Below are positions 17,395-26,387 of a stretch of 64,000 nucleotides of DNA, piece by piece. The position numbers were made by a program, and so were the translations under genes. The notes beneath the pieces are model-generated. The model was not told the DNA's origin. It worked only from the letters and a program-made list of their open reading frames with translations, and did not search any database. Positions within the stretch are counted from its first letter, which is position 1; each line of letters opens with the position of its first letter. Source of the DNA: an uncultured Oscillospiraceae bacterium. Lineage in GTDB: Bacteria > Bacillota > Clostridia > Oscillospirales > Ruminococcaceae. Where the stretch lies: NCBI GenBank assembly GCA_902490585.1, contig CABUEI010000001.1:139463-203462 (forward strand), given 5' to 3'.

Positions 17395-17808
17395 AGTTTG
17401 TCGATAAACCTATATAATTTTTGAAAATGGGTGTTTAGCGTTGCTTGCTATGTTGGTTTTGCATCTCTGCAAAGTCAGCTGTTTGTGCCGTTGCATCGTG
17501 CAACGGCTCGGTTCAGCTGACATAAGCGTCCTTGCTTATAACTTTTGGCAAGCAACCAAAGCGTCCTTGCTTTGGGCGTAGCCCCAATGCGGGTTGTCAG
17601 TCGTTGGTGTCGCTGCGTCTGTGCAATGACAGCCATTTGTGCCGTTGCGTCATGCAACGGTTTTGTGTGGCTGTCTTTATGCGTCCATGCATAGCGACTG
17701 TGTGCGACTGACTGCAAGCATCCTTGCTTGGTGAGGGCGGCAGCCCCACGCTCAGCCCCGGCACGGATGCCGGGCGTGTATGCCCAAAGGCTCTATGCAA
17801 GGACGCAT

Positions 17809-17859
17809 ACAAGTGGTCGAACAAAGTCGGTGCAGGACGCACCGACAACAAACGACCAC
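17809..17859. repeat. 51-bp symmetric hairpin unit, copy 1
   Basis: GTGGTCG (17813-17819), AACAAA, GTCGGTGC (17826-17833), loop AGGAC, GCACCGAC (17839-17846), AACAAA, CGACCAC (17853-17859). The spacer AACAAA recurs identically on both arms, so the unpaired bulge is also symmetric. Confidence 0.9.
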
Positions 17860-17970
17860 GATTGCAGAGATGCAAAGCCAACCAAGCATACACAGCCTTT
17901 CACCGAGGGAAAGGGGTTTTCGGCAAGGATGCCGAAATAAGGACACACCAAGCTTTAAGCATGGATGCTT

Positions 17971-18021
17971 ACAAGTGGTCGAACAAAGTCGGTGCAGGAC
18001 GCACCGACAACAAACGACCAC
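17971..18021. repeat. 51-bp symmetric hairpin unit, copy 2
   Basis: Identical to 17809-17859. It is enclosed, together with the hairpin at 17956-17971, by a further 7-bp stem AGGACAC (17940-17946) and GTGTCCT (18048-18054). Confidence 0.9.
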
Positions 18022-18115
18022 AGTTGCACAGAAGCAAAGCCAACAGAGTGTCCTAAAGGGGATAGGGATTGAGAACAAGCACTTTTTTTGAAAAAACATA
18101 CTTTTTCTACAAGCT

Positions 18116-18146
18116 GAAGCGGAGCCACCCGGCTCCGCTTCTTTTT
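18116..18146 (+). terminator. Intrinsic terminator pointing out of the hairpin array
   Basis: GAAGCGGAGCC (18116-18126), loop ACCC, GGCTCCGCTTC (18131-18141), then TTTTT on the plus strand. The minus strand shows no T-run, so it is oriented to stop plus-strand transcription through the array, not the abi gene that converges on it. Confidence 0.7.
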
Positions 18147-18150
18147 ATCA

Positions 18151-18999
18151 TTACGTTGTTTTCTTTTTAAACCCGTATCCGCTCATATAATCTATCATCC
18201 CGTACTCGTCAATAAGATTGGCAACCGCAGGTATAAACTCATTTTCCCACTTGTATTTATCGGGATAGAGTGACCTTGCCACCGCCATATAGGATTTAAG
18301 CGTATTGTCAGGCTCAAAGCCAAGTCCCTCTGAGCTTTTCGGCACATTCGGGAACGGGTTTGCATACAGTCTTGTGTAATGAGCGCAGGCGTTTCTGAGA
18401 TCCGACAGACACAACATTCTGTCCTCTACCGTGCGGTAGTTAAGATCAAATTGACGGGATATCATATCCTTTTTATCCGCCGATTTCATATCTATCAGGA
18501 AATATGTCAGCGTTCCGAAACTGAACAGTTCCATTGCCGCCCACACGGGCATGATACCGCCGTATTTCTTCTTGTGATGTTTTACAAACTCCTCGTTCTC
18601 GTTTGCTTCAATCAGCCGTTCAACCTTTGATAAAAACGCCTGGTGGTTATGATGAGGGTCAAAGCTTGACGCATTGAGATAACCGAGTGCGCCGTACTTC
18701 ATGGCGTGATAGTTTGAGATAATTGCACGCATGGATATTTCTATCTCTTCAAGATATGTCATTATCATGCGGCGAAGTATACGGTCAAAGTCGTACACCC
18801 TCATTATCTGTTCAAAGGTAGTTCCGTCCTTGTACTTGCCCTTGCGCTCCAGAAACGGTGCAAAATAGTAGGCAAGGCGGTAATAGTTGATGTTGGTAAG
18901 GCACTTCTGTGCATATTCCTCATCATCTATTATACAGCCTCTCTGCCGTAATATATCTATCTGCTGTTTTATGGTAGCAGGCGTTTTGTTGAACAGCAT
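18151..18999 (-). CDS. Abi_2 family (AbiD/AbiF-like) abortive infection protein
   Basis: 282 aa, alpha-helical. N-terminal FNKTPATIKQQIDILRQRG is the family's typical opening, followed by NINYYRLAYYFAPF near 32 and, near residue 208, LRNACAHYTRLY, the R-x4-H type motif of HEPN ribonucleases. AbiF-like proteins are phage-defence HEPN proteins and have been proposed as relatives of Cas13. The ATG (18999-18997) shares one base with the addA stop (TAATG), so it is translationally coupled as third gene of addB-addA-abi. Base composition matches the operon, not that of a recent insert. The other side borders the hairpin array. Confidence 0.85.
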   Translation of the reverse strand: MLFNKTPATIKQQIDILRQRGCIIDDEEYAQKCLTNINYYRLAYYFAPFLERKGKYKDGTTFEQIMRVYDFDRILRRMIMTYLEEIEISMRAIISNYHAMKYGALGYLNASSFDPHHNHQAFLSKVERLIEANENEEFVKHHKKKYGGIMPVWAAMELFSFGTLTYFLIDMKSADKKDMISRQFDLNYRTVEDRMLCLSDLRNACAHYTRLYANPFPNVPKSSEGLGFEPDNTLKSYMAVARSLYPDKYKWENEFIPAVANLIDEYGMIDYMSGYGFKKKTT

Positions 19000-21900
19000 T
19001 ATTTGTTTTCCTCCGGATCTTCAAGATTGATAAAACGTCCGAGCGTGAATGAATATATCATCATCTGCTTTACGGGCAGGGAAAATTCTTTGGTCAGCGC
19101 ATCTTTGTATATATCAAGCTGTAATTTATAATCGTCCTTGTATTTCTGCTCTTCGTCCGTTCTGTCAGTCTTGTAATCGACAAGCACTATACCGTCATCT
19201 TCAATGAAGAACATATCGGCTATACCCTGTACATAAGGTTCTGCACCGACAAGCATATCACGGCTGTCCCCCCCGAATATTGCAGGGTCGTACTTGCTGA
19301 CATCGAGTTTATGGAATATCGGAAATTCCCTGTACAGTCTGCCGTTTTTGTTTGCGGCAACGATACGCTGTGCCGCATCATTATCATAGAACCTTGCAAC
19401 ATCGGCAGGATCTATACTGTTACGCTCCGCATTGTCGAGAAAATCCGCCGTACCGTTTTCGATGAAGCTCTTTATCCCGGCTTCATCGAGTATCTTCTCA
19501 AACGGTATATGCTCCATGAGCTTGTGATATGCGTCGCCACGGCGTTTACCGCTGAGTTTGCCCGTTTTGTTTTCGGTAAGGAATGACGGCTTACCGATAA
19601 ACAGTCCGTAGTTTTCCTCGCCGTTCTTCTCTCTGAGATTAGCCGCAAGCTCGGTGGCTGTGAATTTAGCCGAGATCTTAGTCAGCGGCTCATAGCCGTA
19701 AGTACGGGTGAGCCTGTTTTCAAGTTCACTTCTGAACTGACCGTCAACCACGGTATCGGAGTTGTCGGTTGTATTTTTATCATCTGTATATTCATCGGCA
19801 TTTTCAGCCCCCATATTAAGCGTGGGCAAAGAAAGCGGCGCATCTTTTCTGTCATCGGATCTATATGCGAGCGGATAGAAAATATATCTTACATCGCCGT
19901 AATCTATTATGCCGTCGGTCATATCGTTTACCTTACCGCACTCGGCGGACAGTGCATCGGCAAGCCACGAAAGATAACTGTTTCCGTCACACTTTGCGAC
20001 TTTTCTTCCTGCTCTGTTTACATCAAGCGAAGATATATAATCCTCACACGACTTTGACACATTGGCAGTGAATATAAGCTTGTTTTCCGCTCTGGTCGCC
20101 GCAACATAAAGCAGGCGCATTTCCTCGCTTGCAAGCTGTTTTTTTACTTCCTGTGCCGCCGCATGATAAGCCGGGGACTGAATCTTGCTCATGGTGGAAA
20201 TATCCACGCTCTTTGACGCAAGCGCATATTCCTCACTGACTATGATGTCGCCTGTATAATCGTCGTCATTGAATGCCGATGCACAGTTTGCAACAAATAC
20301 AACGGGGAACTGAAGTCCTTTCGACATGTGCGTTGACATTATCTTTACGCCGTGTCCGCCTGCTGTCTGTGCCGCAGTAAGACTGCTCATATTTTCAAGA
20401 TTGAATATAAGATCGCCGAGCGTTCCGCCGTCCTTATAGTCCGAATACTCACGGGCGTATGAAACGAGCAGTTCAAGGTTTGCCTGACGTGTTGCCGGGT
20501 CGTCACCGACGCTCAGCAGTTCATCGGCTGAAATGCGGTCATATATACTGCGGATAAGCTCCTGCGGCGAAGAAGCAGTTGCGGTATTTCTGAAACTGTC
20601 AAGGTCACTTACAAACCCGGTGCATTTTTTGTCGGGCGTTATATACTTTGTAAGCTCATGAAGTTTCTTATACTCCGATGTGTCGTAACCTCTTACCGCC
20701 TGTATTACACAGCTGTAAAGAGGTTTTATCTTCATACCGACAATTTCCTTTGTGCCGAGGCAATACTGCTCCAGCTCATCGGGGCATTCCGCCTTGATCC
20801 TGCTTATATCAAAGCCGAATGTTCCTGTCCTGAGCCGTGCCATATCATCGGCGGTAAAGCAATAAAGCGGCGACATAAGTACCTTTGCAAGCTCGGTGTC
20901 GTTGTACGGGTCGTTTATGACTTTAAGGAGCGACAGCATAAGTCTTATTTCGGGTCTGTCGAGCAGGCTTGCTTTCTGCGTATATGTTACGTTCAGTCCG
21001 TTTGCGGTGAGAACATTAACATAGTCTGCTATACGGAACTTGGGCGAACGCATTATGATTGCAAAATCGTCCTCGGTACAGGGTCGCTTGTCACTGCCGA
21101 CTTTATAACCCTGCGATATCATCTGTTTTATTCTTGCCGCAATGTATGCCGCCTCGGTAACTGTTGCACTCTTTCTGTCCTCCGTCGATACAATGCAGAC
21201 TTCCGTCCTGTCTTCGTCTGATATGGGGCTGTTGCTGTCCTTTTCAAGTCCGCAGATAAGTCTGCCGTCTTCGGCATAGTTAACACCGCCGTGTTCCTCT
21301 GTCATCATTCTGTCAAACAGCGTGTTTATTCCGTCAATAACGCACCTGTTACTGCGGAAATTTTCGTTCAGCGGCAGCTTATCGAAATCGTCTGATTTGC
21401 AGATAGCCGAGAATACAGAGGGCTGTGCGCCTCTGAATCCGTATATCGACTGCTTGATGTCACCGACAAAATACAGTCCCTGTTTTTCATGAGTCAGCAT
21501 TTTGAATATTTCATACTGCAACTCGTTGCTGTCCTGGAACTCGTCTACGATTATAAGACTGAAGCCGGATCTTTCACGCACCTTTTCGCCGTTTTCGCAG
21601 AGCATACGGTATACTCCTCTTTCCGCATCGGAAAAGTCGGCGCAGTTACGTCTTATCTTCTCGGCGCTGTATGCTTTGTCAAAACGCAACACAAGATTTT
21701 TAAGTGCTGTTACGGCAGGCAGACTTTTTGCCATGTCGCTTTCAAACGAGGTGATTTTATCGCAGGTTTTTATGAAGTATTTTTCAAATATGCTTTTTAC
21801 GCTGTCCCTGTGGGCTTTTACCTGCTTTTCTTCACTTCTGTCCTGCGGTGCACGCTCTTTGGGAGATAACGCTATGTAGTTCTTTATCTCATCGTTTATA

Positions 21901-22718
21901 CAAAAGTTGTTTTTTTCGAGAGCAACTAATGCCATGCCGCAGCTGTCGCATATCTTCTGTACATATTCACGGTGTTTAGCTATCGCACCGTCGTTATCTT
22001 TTGTACCGCCGTCATATTCCGATATGGCGGTGTTGAGCTCTTTCATCTCGTTTCTGTAACGCTGTGCGTACATCTTGGCAAGTCCTATAAGGGTTTCCTT
22101 TATATGCTCCATGACCTCGGGGTCGTCAGAGCGGTCGAGCCACTTTTCAGGCTCGGTGTGGTTGATTGCCTTTGCGTGAACGGTCAGTATCAGCTGACGC
22201 AGACGGGTATCGTCCTTTATGACGTAGTTTTCGAGAATTACGTTCTTGTCCTCTGTGCAACCGTTTGCATAGAAATCTTCAAGCATATCGGACAGAACGT
22301 CGTTTTTGAGTGCGGAGCTTCTGGTTTCGTCTATAAGCGAAAAGCCTGCCGAAACATCTGTGGCAAGGTCTATGTTTTCTCTGAGGAGTGAAAAGCAGAA
22401 TGAGCTGATAGTGGAGATCCGGGCTTTTCTGAGTTTCATTCTCTGGGTACGCAGAAATCTTACATCGGCTGAGCTTGCAGCTTCGGTTATTCTCTGACGC
22501 ATAAGAGCATCAAGTCTTGCTTTAAGCTCGTTTGCCGCTTTTTCGGTAAAGGTTACAACGACGATTTTCGAGGGGTCGATATCTTCGCTTTTATCGCATA
22601 TCATTCTTACTACACGCTGTGTAAGTACGGCGGTTTTGCCGCTTCCTGCGCCTGCGGATACTATAGCCGGGTTTCTGCCCTGGTCTATTGCTTTTATCTG
22701 AGCGTCGGTATATTTCAT
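18999..22718 (-). CDS. addA: ATP-dependent helicase/nuclease subunit A
   Basis: 1239 aa. UvrD-type helicase plus RecB-family nuclease: Walker A GAGSGKT (23-29), Walker B region IIVDEFQDSN near 390, the GDIKQSIYGFRG motif, STHMSKGLQFPVVFV near 795, and a C-terminal nuclease motif VLVDYKTDR near 1190 with catalytic Asp and Lys. With AddB it resects double-strand breaks to a Chi-like site and degrades linear foreign DNA. Its ATG overlaps the addB stop by one base, and its stop overlaps the abi start by one base. Confidence 0.95.
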   Translation of the reverse strand: MKYTDAQIKAIDQGRNPAIVSAGAGSGKTAVLTQRVVRMICDKSEDIDPSKIVVVTFTEKAANELKARLDALMRQRITEAASSADVRFLRTQRMKLRKARISTISSFCFSLLRENIDLATDVSAGFSLIDETRSSALKNDVLSDMLEDFYANGCTEDKNVILENYVIKDDTRLRQLILTVHAKAINHTEPEKWLDRSDDPEVMEHIKETLIGLAKMYAQRYRNEMKELNTAISEYDGGTKDNDGAIAKHREYVQKICDSCGMALVALEKNNFCINDEIKNYIALSPKERAPQDRSEEKQVKAHRDSVKSIFEKYFIKTCDKITSFESDMAKSLPAVTALKNLVLRFDKAYSAEKIRRNCADFSDAERGVYRMLCENGEKVRERSGFSLIIVDEFQDSNELQYEIFKMLTHEKQGLYFVGDIKQSIYGFRGAQPSVFSAICKSDDFDKLPLNENFRSNRCVIDGINTLFDRMMTEEHGGVNYAEDGRLICGLEKDSNSPISDEDRTEVCIVSTEDRKSATVTEAAYIAARIKQMISQGYKVGSDKRPCTEDDFAIIMRSPKFRIADYVNVLTANGLNVTYTQKASLLDRPEIRLMLSLLKVINDPYNDTELAKVLMSPLYCFTADDMARLRTGTFGFDISRIKAECPDELEQYCLGTKEIVGMKIKPLYSCVIQAVRGYDTSEYKKLHELTKYITPDKKCTGFVSDLDSFRNTATASSPQELIRSIYDRISADELLSVGDDPATRQANLELLVSYAREYSDYKDGGTLGDLIFNLENMSSLTAAQTAGGHGVKIMSTHMSKGLQFPVVFVANCASAFNDDDYTGDIIVSEEYALASKSVDISTMSKIQSPAYHAAAQEVKKQLASEEMRLLYVAATRAENKLIFTANVSKSCEDYISSLDVNRAGRKVAKCDGNSYLSWLADALSAECGKVNDMTDGIIDYGDVRYIFYPLAYRSDDRKDAPLSLPTLNMGAENADEYTDDKNTTDNSDTVVDGQFRSELENRLTRTYGYEPLTKISAKFTATELAANLREKNGEENYGLFIGKPSFLTENKTGKLSGKRRGDAYHKLMEHIPFEKILDEAGIKSFIENGTADFLDNAERNSIDPADVARFYDNDAAQRIVAANKNGRLYREFPIFHKLDVSKYDPAIFGGDSRDMLVGAEPYVQGIADMFFIEDDGIVLVDYKTDRTDEEQKYKDDYKLQLDIYKDALTKEFSLPVKQMMIYSFTLGRFINLEDPEENK

Positions 22719-25700
22719 TACTTATCCCCCTTGCCTTTCTTTGCCTTTACAACAATTACATCTTCTTCAAAGTTTGCCGCCTCGGCGGAATTAACATCTA
22801 CGCATGAGCGCTCTTTCATTCCGCATATATCCCTGAATTCGCAGTATTTGCAGGATATGCACTCACCGTTATCGGTTAGCGGTTTTGCATCGACAACTCC
22901 GCTTTTTACCTGCTCGGTGTTTTCCTTTACCACTTTTTCTATTCTGCTTTCGAGTTTTTCAAGCTTGGTACTTGCAACGGTCAAGGCACTGTAGAAGTTT
23001 GTGTTTACCTGCTTGTCCTTATCGAACTTCACGCCGTTGTACAGGTTGCGTTCGGCGTCCTGTTGTGTGCCCTCGACAGCAAAGCCTTTTTCTTTATGCT
23101 CGCTGAGCCAGATACCACGTTTAAGCTCCTCGGACGGTGACTTTACGTCCTTGAGGGAGGTCTTTCCCGACGGGTGATAGAGTGCGGAGGACGGGGTAAA
23201 GCCGTTTATCTCATTGTTTTTGGCAAGGGTGAAAAGGTACAACAGAAGCTGTAAATCAAGTCCGTAGTAAATGTGGCTCATCTTTGCATCCCTGCTACCC
23301 GTCTTATAGTCGATTACTCTTATCTGTCCGCCTTTGCCGTCCTCATTATATGCTATGTCTACACGGTCAACCGTTCCGCCGACAGTTATTGTCTGACGGG
23401 TGCCGTCGGCAAGCTCTATATCAAAGCTGTACGGAGATATGTCAAAGCCGTTCTCGCTCTTTCCGCTTTCGAGTTTCAGCTCGAAATATGACGGAACGAA
23501 CTTGCTATTTTCAAGCTCATGTGCCATGTATTTTATAAGATAGAATGCGGTTACGGAGAGTGCGTTGTAAAGCGTATTGAACCTTGCACTCATGTTCTCC
23601 TCGGCGAGAAGATACTTTTCACGGTAATCTGCAAGCGCACTCTGTATAAGTTCTCTTATATCATCGTCCGCTACAGCAGGATTTCCGTTTTCCTTCGCAC
23701 CGCTGTACATTCTTTCAAAACAGAATTTCATTATATAGTGCATGATATTGCCGTAGTTGCTTGCGTTCATTGCAATGCTTGCAGACGAGGAAAGGTTCAT
23801 GCCGTAACGCAGGAAGTATGCAAACTTACAGCCGTTCAGCTTTTCGATTGCCGTAGGAGAAAGTGCGGTCTGAGGAAATACTATCGGGGCTATGTCGTTT
23901 ATCCTGTGTATGTCGGAATTTCCGCCGTTGTTGCTCATGACGGTTTTTATCCTGTCTATTGAAGTCGCTTCGTTTTTGTTTTCGGAAAGTACGGTTTCAA
24001 TGGCTTTCTTCTGTCCGTCGGTCAGCAGTGATGTATTTATTACATACTGCTTTTCGGCGGATTTCACGCTTTCGCTCATGTACAGTGCGTCAAGATTATC
24101 AATGTTTATGAGCTCTGTACCGAAATGCTTTTCAATATCCGCAACATATTCCGATGCGTTTTCCTTTTCGCCAGTGAACATTATAAACAGCTTTTCGCCT
24201 GCCAGCGTCAGTGCCTTGTATGAATCAAGCACAGCTGAGGAATATCTCGCCTCGTCATCGTCAAGTTCAAGGTTGTTTTCGGCAAGGCGTTCGATATCAT
24301 CGGGTGTGAATACGCCGTTGTTACCGGGGTAAATATCGGGGAATGCACCGTCAGACGCACCCATTACAAATACCGCTTTTACCTCTTTGCTCCTTGTTCT
24401 TGCAGGGTCGCCGAACAGCACACTGTCGAGAACGTTCGGTGTGCGTGATATGCTGATACGGGAGGCACAATTACGCAGAAGAGATGCAAATTCGGTGAGG
24501 GTAAGAGGGGTATCGTCAAGTGTTTCGTACAGTGATGTCAGCATTTCCGACACTGTTCGCCAAAGCTGATTGTATTCCTCGGTAAGCTCTTTTACATAGC
24601 GGAGTTCTCTTGTAGAGTTATCCTGGCACTTGCCCTGTATAGCGGCGCTGATATCTACCTTATCGAAAAGAAAAGCAGTGAATCGCTTTACAAGCTCCTT
24701 GCCGCCGACACCCTGCACCGACTTTGCAAATTCGACAAGAGGTGTTACTGTTGCAATTCGTATCTCCTCTACTCTCTGCTCGGACGGATTAGTGATATGT
24801 GGCATGGGTTTATCCCACTTTTTACGTTTGAGATCCCAGCACTCTGCATATTCTTCCATGAGGTGCTGTTCGACAAGGTGCTTTTCCCTCATTGTAAGGG
24901 GTACTGTTTTGCCCTCTTTCTTTTCGGACGGTATGCGGACAAAACCGCTCCTTATATACCGCAGTATATTTGTGCCTGTGGGATTATCAGCCGCTTTTAA
25001 AAGAGCGTCAAAAAATCTCAGCATTGGCTTTTCGGAGATCGGAACGGGAAGATCGACAAATATCGGTACATCGTATCTTGTTGCCGCAGAGCTTACGGCG
25101 TCCTTGTACTTTGCGGGAGAGGCGCATATTACCGCAATGTCGGAATATCGGTAGCCCTCACAGCGTACAAGTTTTCTTATGTTGGCACAAACAAAGTCCG
25201 CTTCACTGCTGACACCTGAGGAATAAGCTACAGTTATGCCGTCGCTGTCGGCTGAACCGGCTTTTACTCCTGTCTGTAAAAAGTCACGCAGTGCTTTCAG
25301 ATTACTGTTTTTGTAGCGGGGGGCTTTGCAATTAAGGCGGGTGTATTTCATCTTTTCCTTGTCGGTAAGAAACAGACGTTTTGTCTTGTCGCAGGTTGCG
25401 AAAACCTCTGCACCGCTTTCATCGGTACACAGTGCGATAACAAAGTTCACTTCCTTATCGGAGAGTGCTCTCAGGAACTTCTTCTGTGCTCCGCTGAAGC
25501 TGTCAAAGCCGTCTATGTATATTGTCGTGTTGCTGTCAAAGCAGTCGTTTTTCAGTATAACATCTGCGGCGAGGGTAAGGTTGTCCTGTCTGTCGTCGTA
25601 TTTTTCGGTGAGGCGTTTGTCGTAACTGCTGTACAATGTAGAGATATCGCTGAGCTTTTCTGCAAGGTGAACGGGAAGTTTTTCTAAAACGTTTTCCTCT

Positions 25701-26113
25701 TCGGAGTACAAAGTTTTTGTCAGATCGTCGGGGGTTATGCCTGCGGATTTAAGCTCGTCTATGGCAGAAAGGCACATTTCGACAAAGCCGTTTTTCTTAG
25801 CGGCGTTACCGTAGAACTTCATATCATTGCACAGGGTTCTGACTGCTCCGCTCATTATGGCGGTCTTTGCGGTAGTGTCGGCGTATGTTTTTCTGGGGCA
25901 GTACTTTTTCAGTATGCTCTCCGACAGTGACATAAAGCCGGTTACCGTTATGTTGCTTGCCTTTTCGTCTGTTTCCTCTGCAACACGTCTTTCACTCTCG
26001 AAAACGAACTGGTCGGGAACAAGAAGTATTCTGCTGCCGCTGTCCTCTTTCAGAAGCTTATACAGTTCGGCGGTCTTGCCGCTTCCTGCTGAACCTGTGA
26101 TGATATGTGTCAT
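22718..26113 (-). CDS. addB: ATP-dependent helicase/deoxyribonuclease subunit B
   Basis: 1131 aa from ATG 26113 (MTHIITGSAGSGKT, Walker A 7-14), preceded by CGGAGGAATAG; an in-frame start at 26152 lacks an RBS. It has the nuclease motif VIDYKTGSRD and the [4Fe-4S] cysteines: one in LNGCKFAYFLRYG and three in CISCKYCEFRDIC near the C-terminus. First gene of addB-addA-abi. Partner nuclease of AddA for the opposite strand. Confidence 0.93.
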   Translation of the reverse strand: MTHIITGSAGSGKTAELYKLLKEDSGSRILLVPDQFVFESERRVAEETDEKASNITVTGFMSLSESILKKYCPRKTYADTTAKTAIMSGAVRTLCNDMKFYGNAAKKNGFVEMCLSAIDELKSAGITPDDLTKTLYSEEENVLEKLPVHLAEKLSDISTLYSSYDKRLTEKYDDRQDNLTLAADVILKNDCFDSNTTIYIDGFDSFSGAQKKFLRALSDKEVNFVIALCTDESGAEVFATCDKTKRLFLTDKEKMKYTRLNCKAPRYKNSNLKALRDFLQTGVKAGSADSDGITVAYSSGVSSEADFVCANIRKLVRCEGYRYSDIAVICASPAKYKDAVSSAATRYDVPIFVDLPVPISEKPMLRFFDALLKAADNPTGTNILRYIRSGFVRIPSEKKEGKTVPLTMREKHLVEQHLMEEYAECWDLKRKKWDKPMPHITNPSEQRVEEIRIATVTPLVEFAKSVQGVGGKELVKRFTAFLFDKVDISAAIQGKCQDNSTRELRYVKELTEEYNQLWRTVSEMLTSLYETLDDTPLTLTEFASLLRNCASRISISRTPNVLDSVLFGDPARTRSKEVKAVFVMGASDGAFPDIYPGNNGVFTPDDIERLAENNLELDDDEARYSSAVLDSYKALTLAGEKLFIMFTGEKENASEYVADIEKHFGTELINIDNLDALYMSESVKSAEKQYVINTSLLTDGQKKAIETVLSENKNEATSIDRIKTVMSNNGGNSDIHRINDIAPIVFPQTALSPTAIEKLNGCKFAYFLRYGMNLSSSASIAMNASNYGNIMHYIMKFCFERMYSGAKENGNPAVADDDIRELIQSALADYREKYLLAEENMSARFNTLYNALSVTAFYLIKYMAHELENSKFVPSYFELKLESGKSENGFDISPYSFDIELADGTRQTITVGGTVDRVDIAYNEDGKGGQIRVIDYKTGSRDAKMSHIYYGLDLQLLLYLFTLAKNNEINGFTPSSALYHPSGKTSLKDVKSPSEELKRGIWLSEHKEKGFAVEGTQQDAERNLYNGVKFDKDKQVNTNFYSALTVASTKLEKLESRIEKVVKENTEQVKSGVVDAKPLTDNGECISCKYCEFRDICGMKERSCVDVNSAEAANFEEDVIVVKAKKGKGDK

Positions 26114-26247
26114 GCTATTCCTCCGTTGATTTACTTTTAAACCGAAATACAATATTTATCCATTGATAATATGATACCACATTTCATGTCCCATTTCCAG
26201 TACAGAGATAACATTTACAGCTGTTTCCGCTCATTTTCAACAAATTC

Positions 26248-26276
26248 TTTACATTGTGACGAAAATGTAGTATAAT
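26248..26276 (+). promoter_or_regulatory. Promoter of iorAB
   Basis: TTTACA (26248-26253), 17-bp spacer, TATAAT (26271-26276). The transcript would carry a leader of about 105 nt. Confidence 0.6.
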
Positions 26277-26298
26277 ATAATGGCAAATAAAATTGTTC

Positions 26299-26372
26299 GC
26301 CGCTGTCCGAAACGGAAACTTGACAGCGGCAGTATCATCACATGGGACAGCGTATGCCGTCCCTGCATTTTT
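26299..26372 (+). promoter_or_regulatory. Structured leader of iorA with competing hairpins (possible attenuator)
   Basis: GCCGCTGTC (26299-26307) pairs perfectly with GACAGCGGC (26322-26330). A second hairpin GGGACAGC (26344-26351)/GCCGTCCC (26356-26363) is followed by TGCATTTTT. The first strand CGCTGTC can alternatively pair with GACAGCG at 26346-26352 and so break the second hairpin. I do not recognise a known riboswitch class. Confidence 0.4.
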
Positions 26373-26387
26373 GAAAGGAAACATCTT

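Larger units (their letters stand above)
17450..18075. repeat. Non-coding array of short GC-capped hairpins
   Basis: No convincing gene between 17358 and 18150. About fifteen small stem-loops lie side by side. The left half uses stems closing on GC with loops such as GTCCTT, GTCCAT or ATCCTT (17522-17539, 17556-17575, 17678-17693, 17715-17730); the right half has the complementary loops AAGGAC, AAGGAT, ATGGAT (17794-17809, 17918-17937, 17956-17971). Two nested units share an 8-bp outer stem around CCGTTGC/GCAACGG (17474-17521 and 17628-17675). A 51-bp unit occurs twice identically (17809-17859 and 17971-18021). The flanks 17451-17473 and 17862-17886 are near inverted copies. Function unknown. 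Confidence 0.8.

Noticed and set aside
17450..18075. CRISPR array or integron attC cassette array
   Set aside because: The repeats are variable palindromes without regular unique spacers, no cas or integrase gene is near, and only one unit is exactly duplicated.
17475..18099. Several overlapping 70-115 codon ORFs on both strands in the hairpin array
   Set aside because: They lie on all frames over repeated palindromes, their translations repeat the palindrome in protein form (such as GRTDNKRP), and none has an RBS or family match. They are by-products of the repeat structure.
26280..26387. N-terminal extension of IorA starting at 26280
   Set aside because: It lies over leader hairpins; the ATG at 26388 has the RBS and gives the conserved N-terminus.
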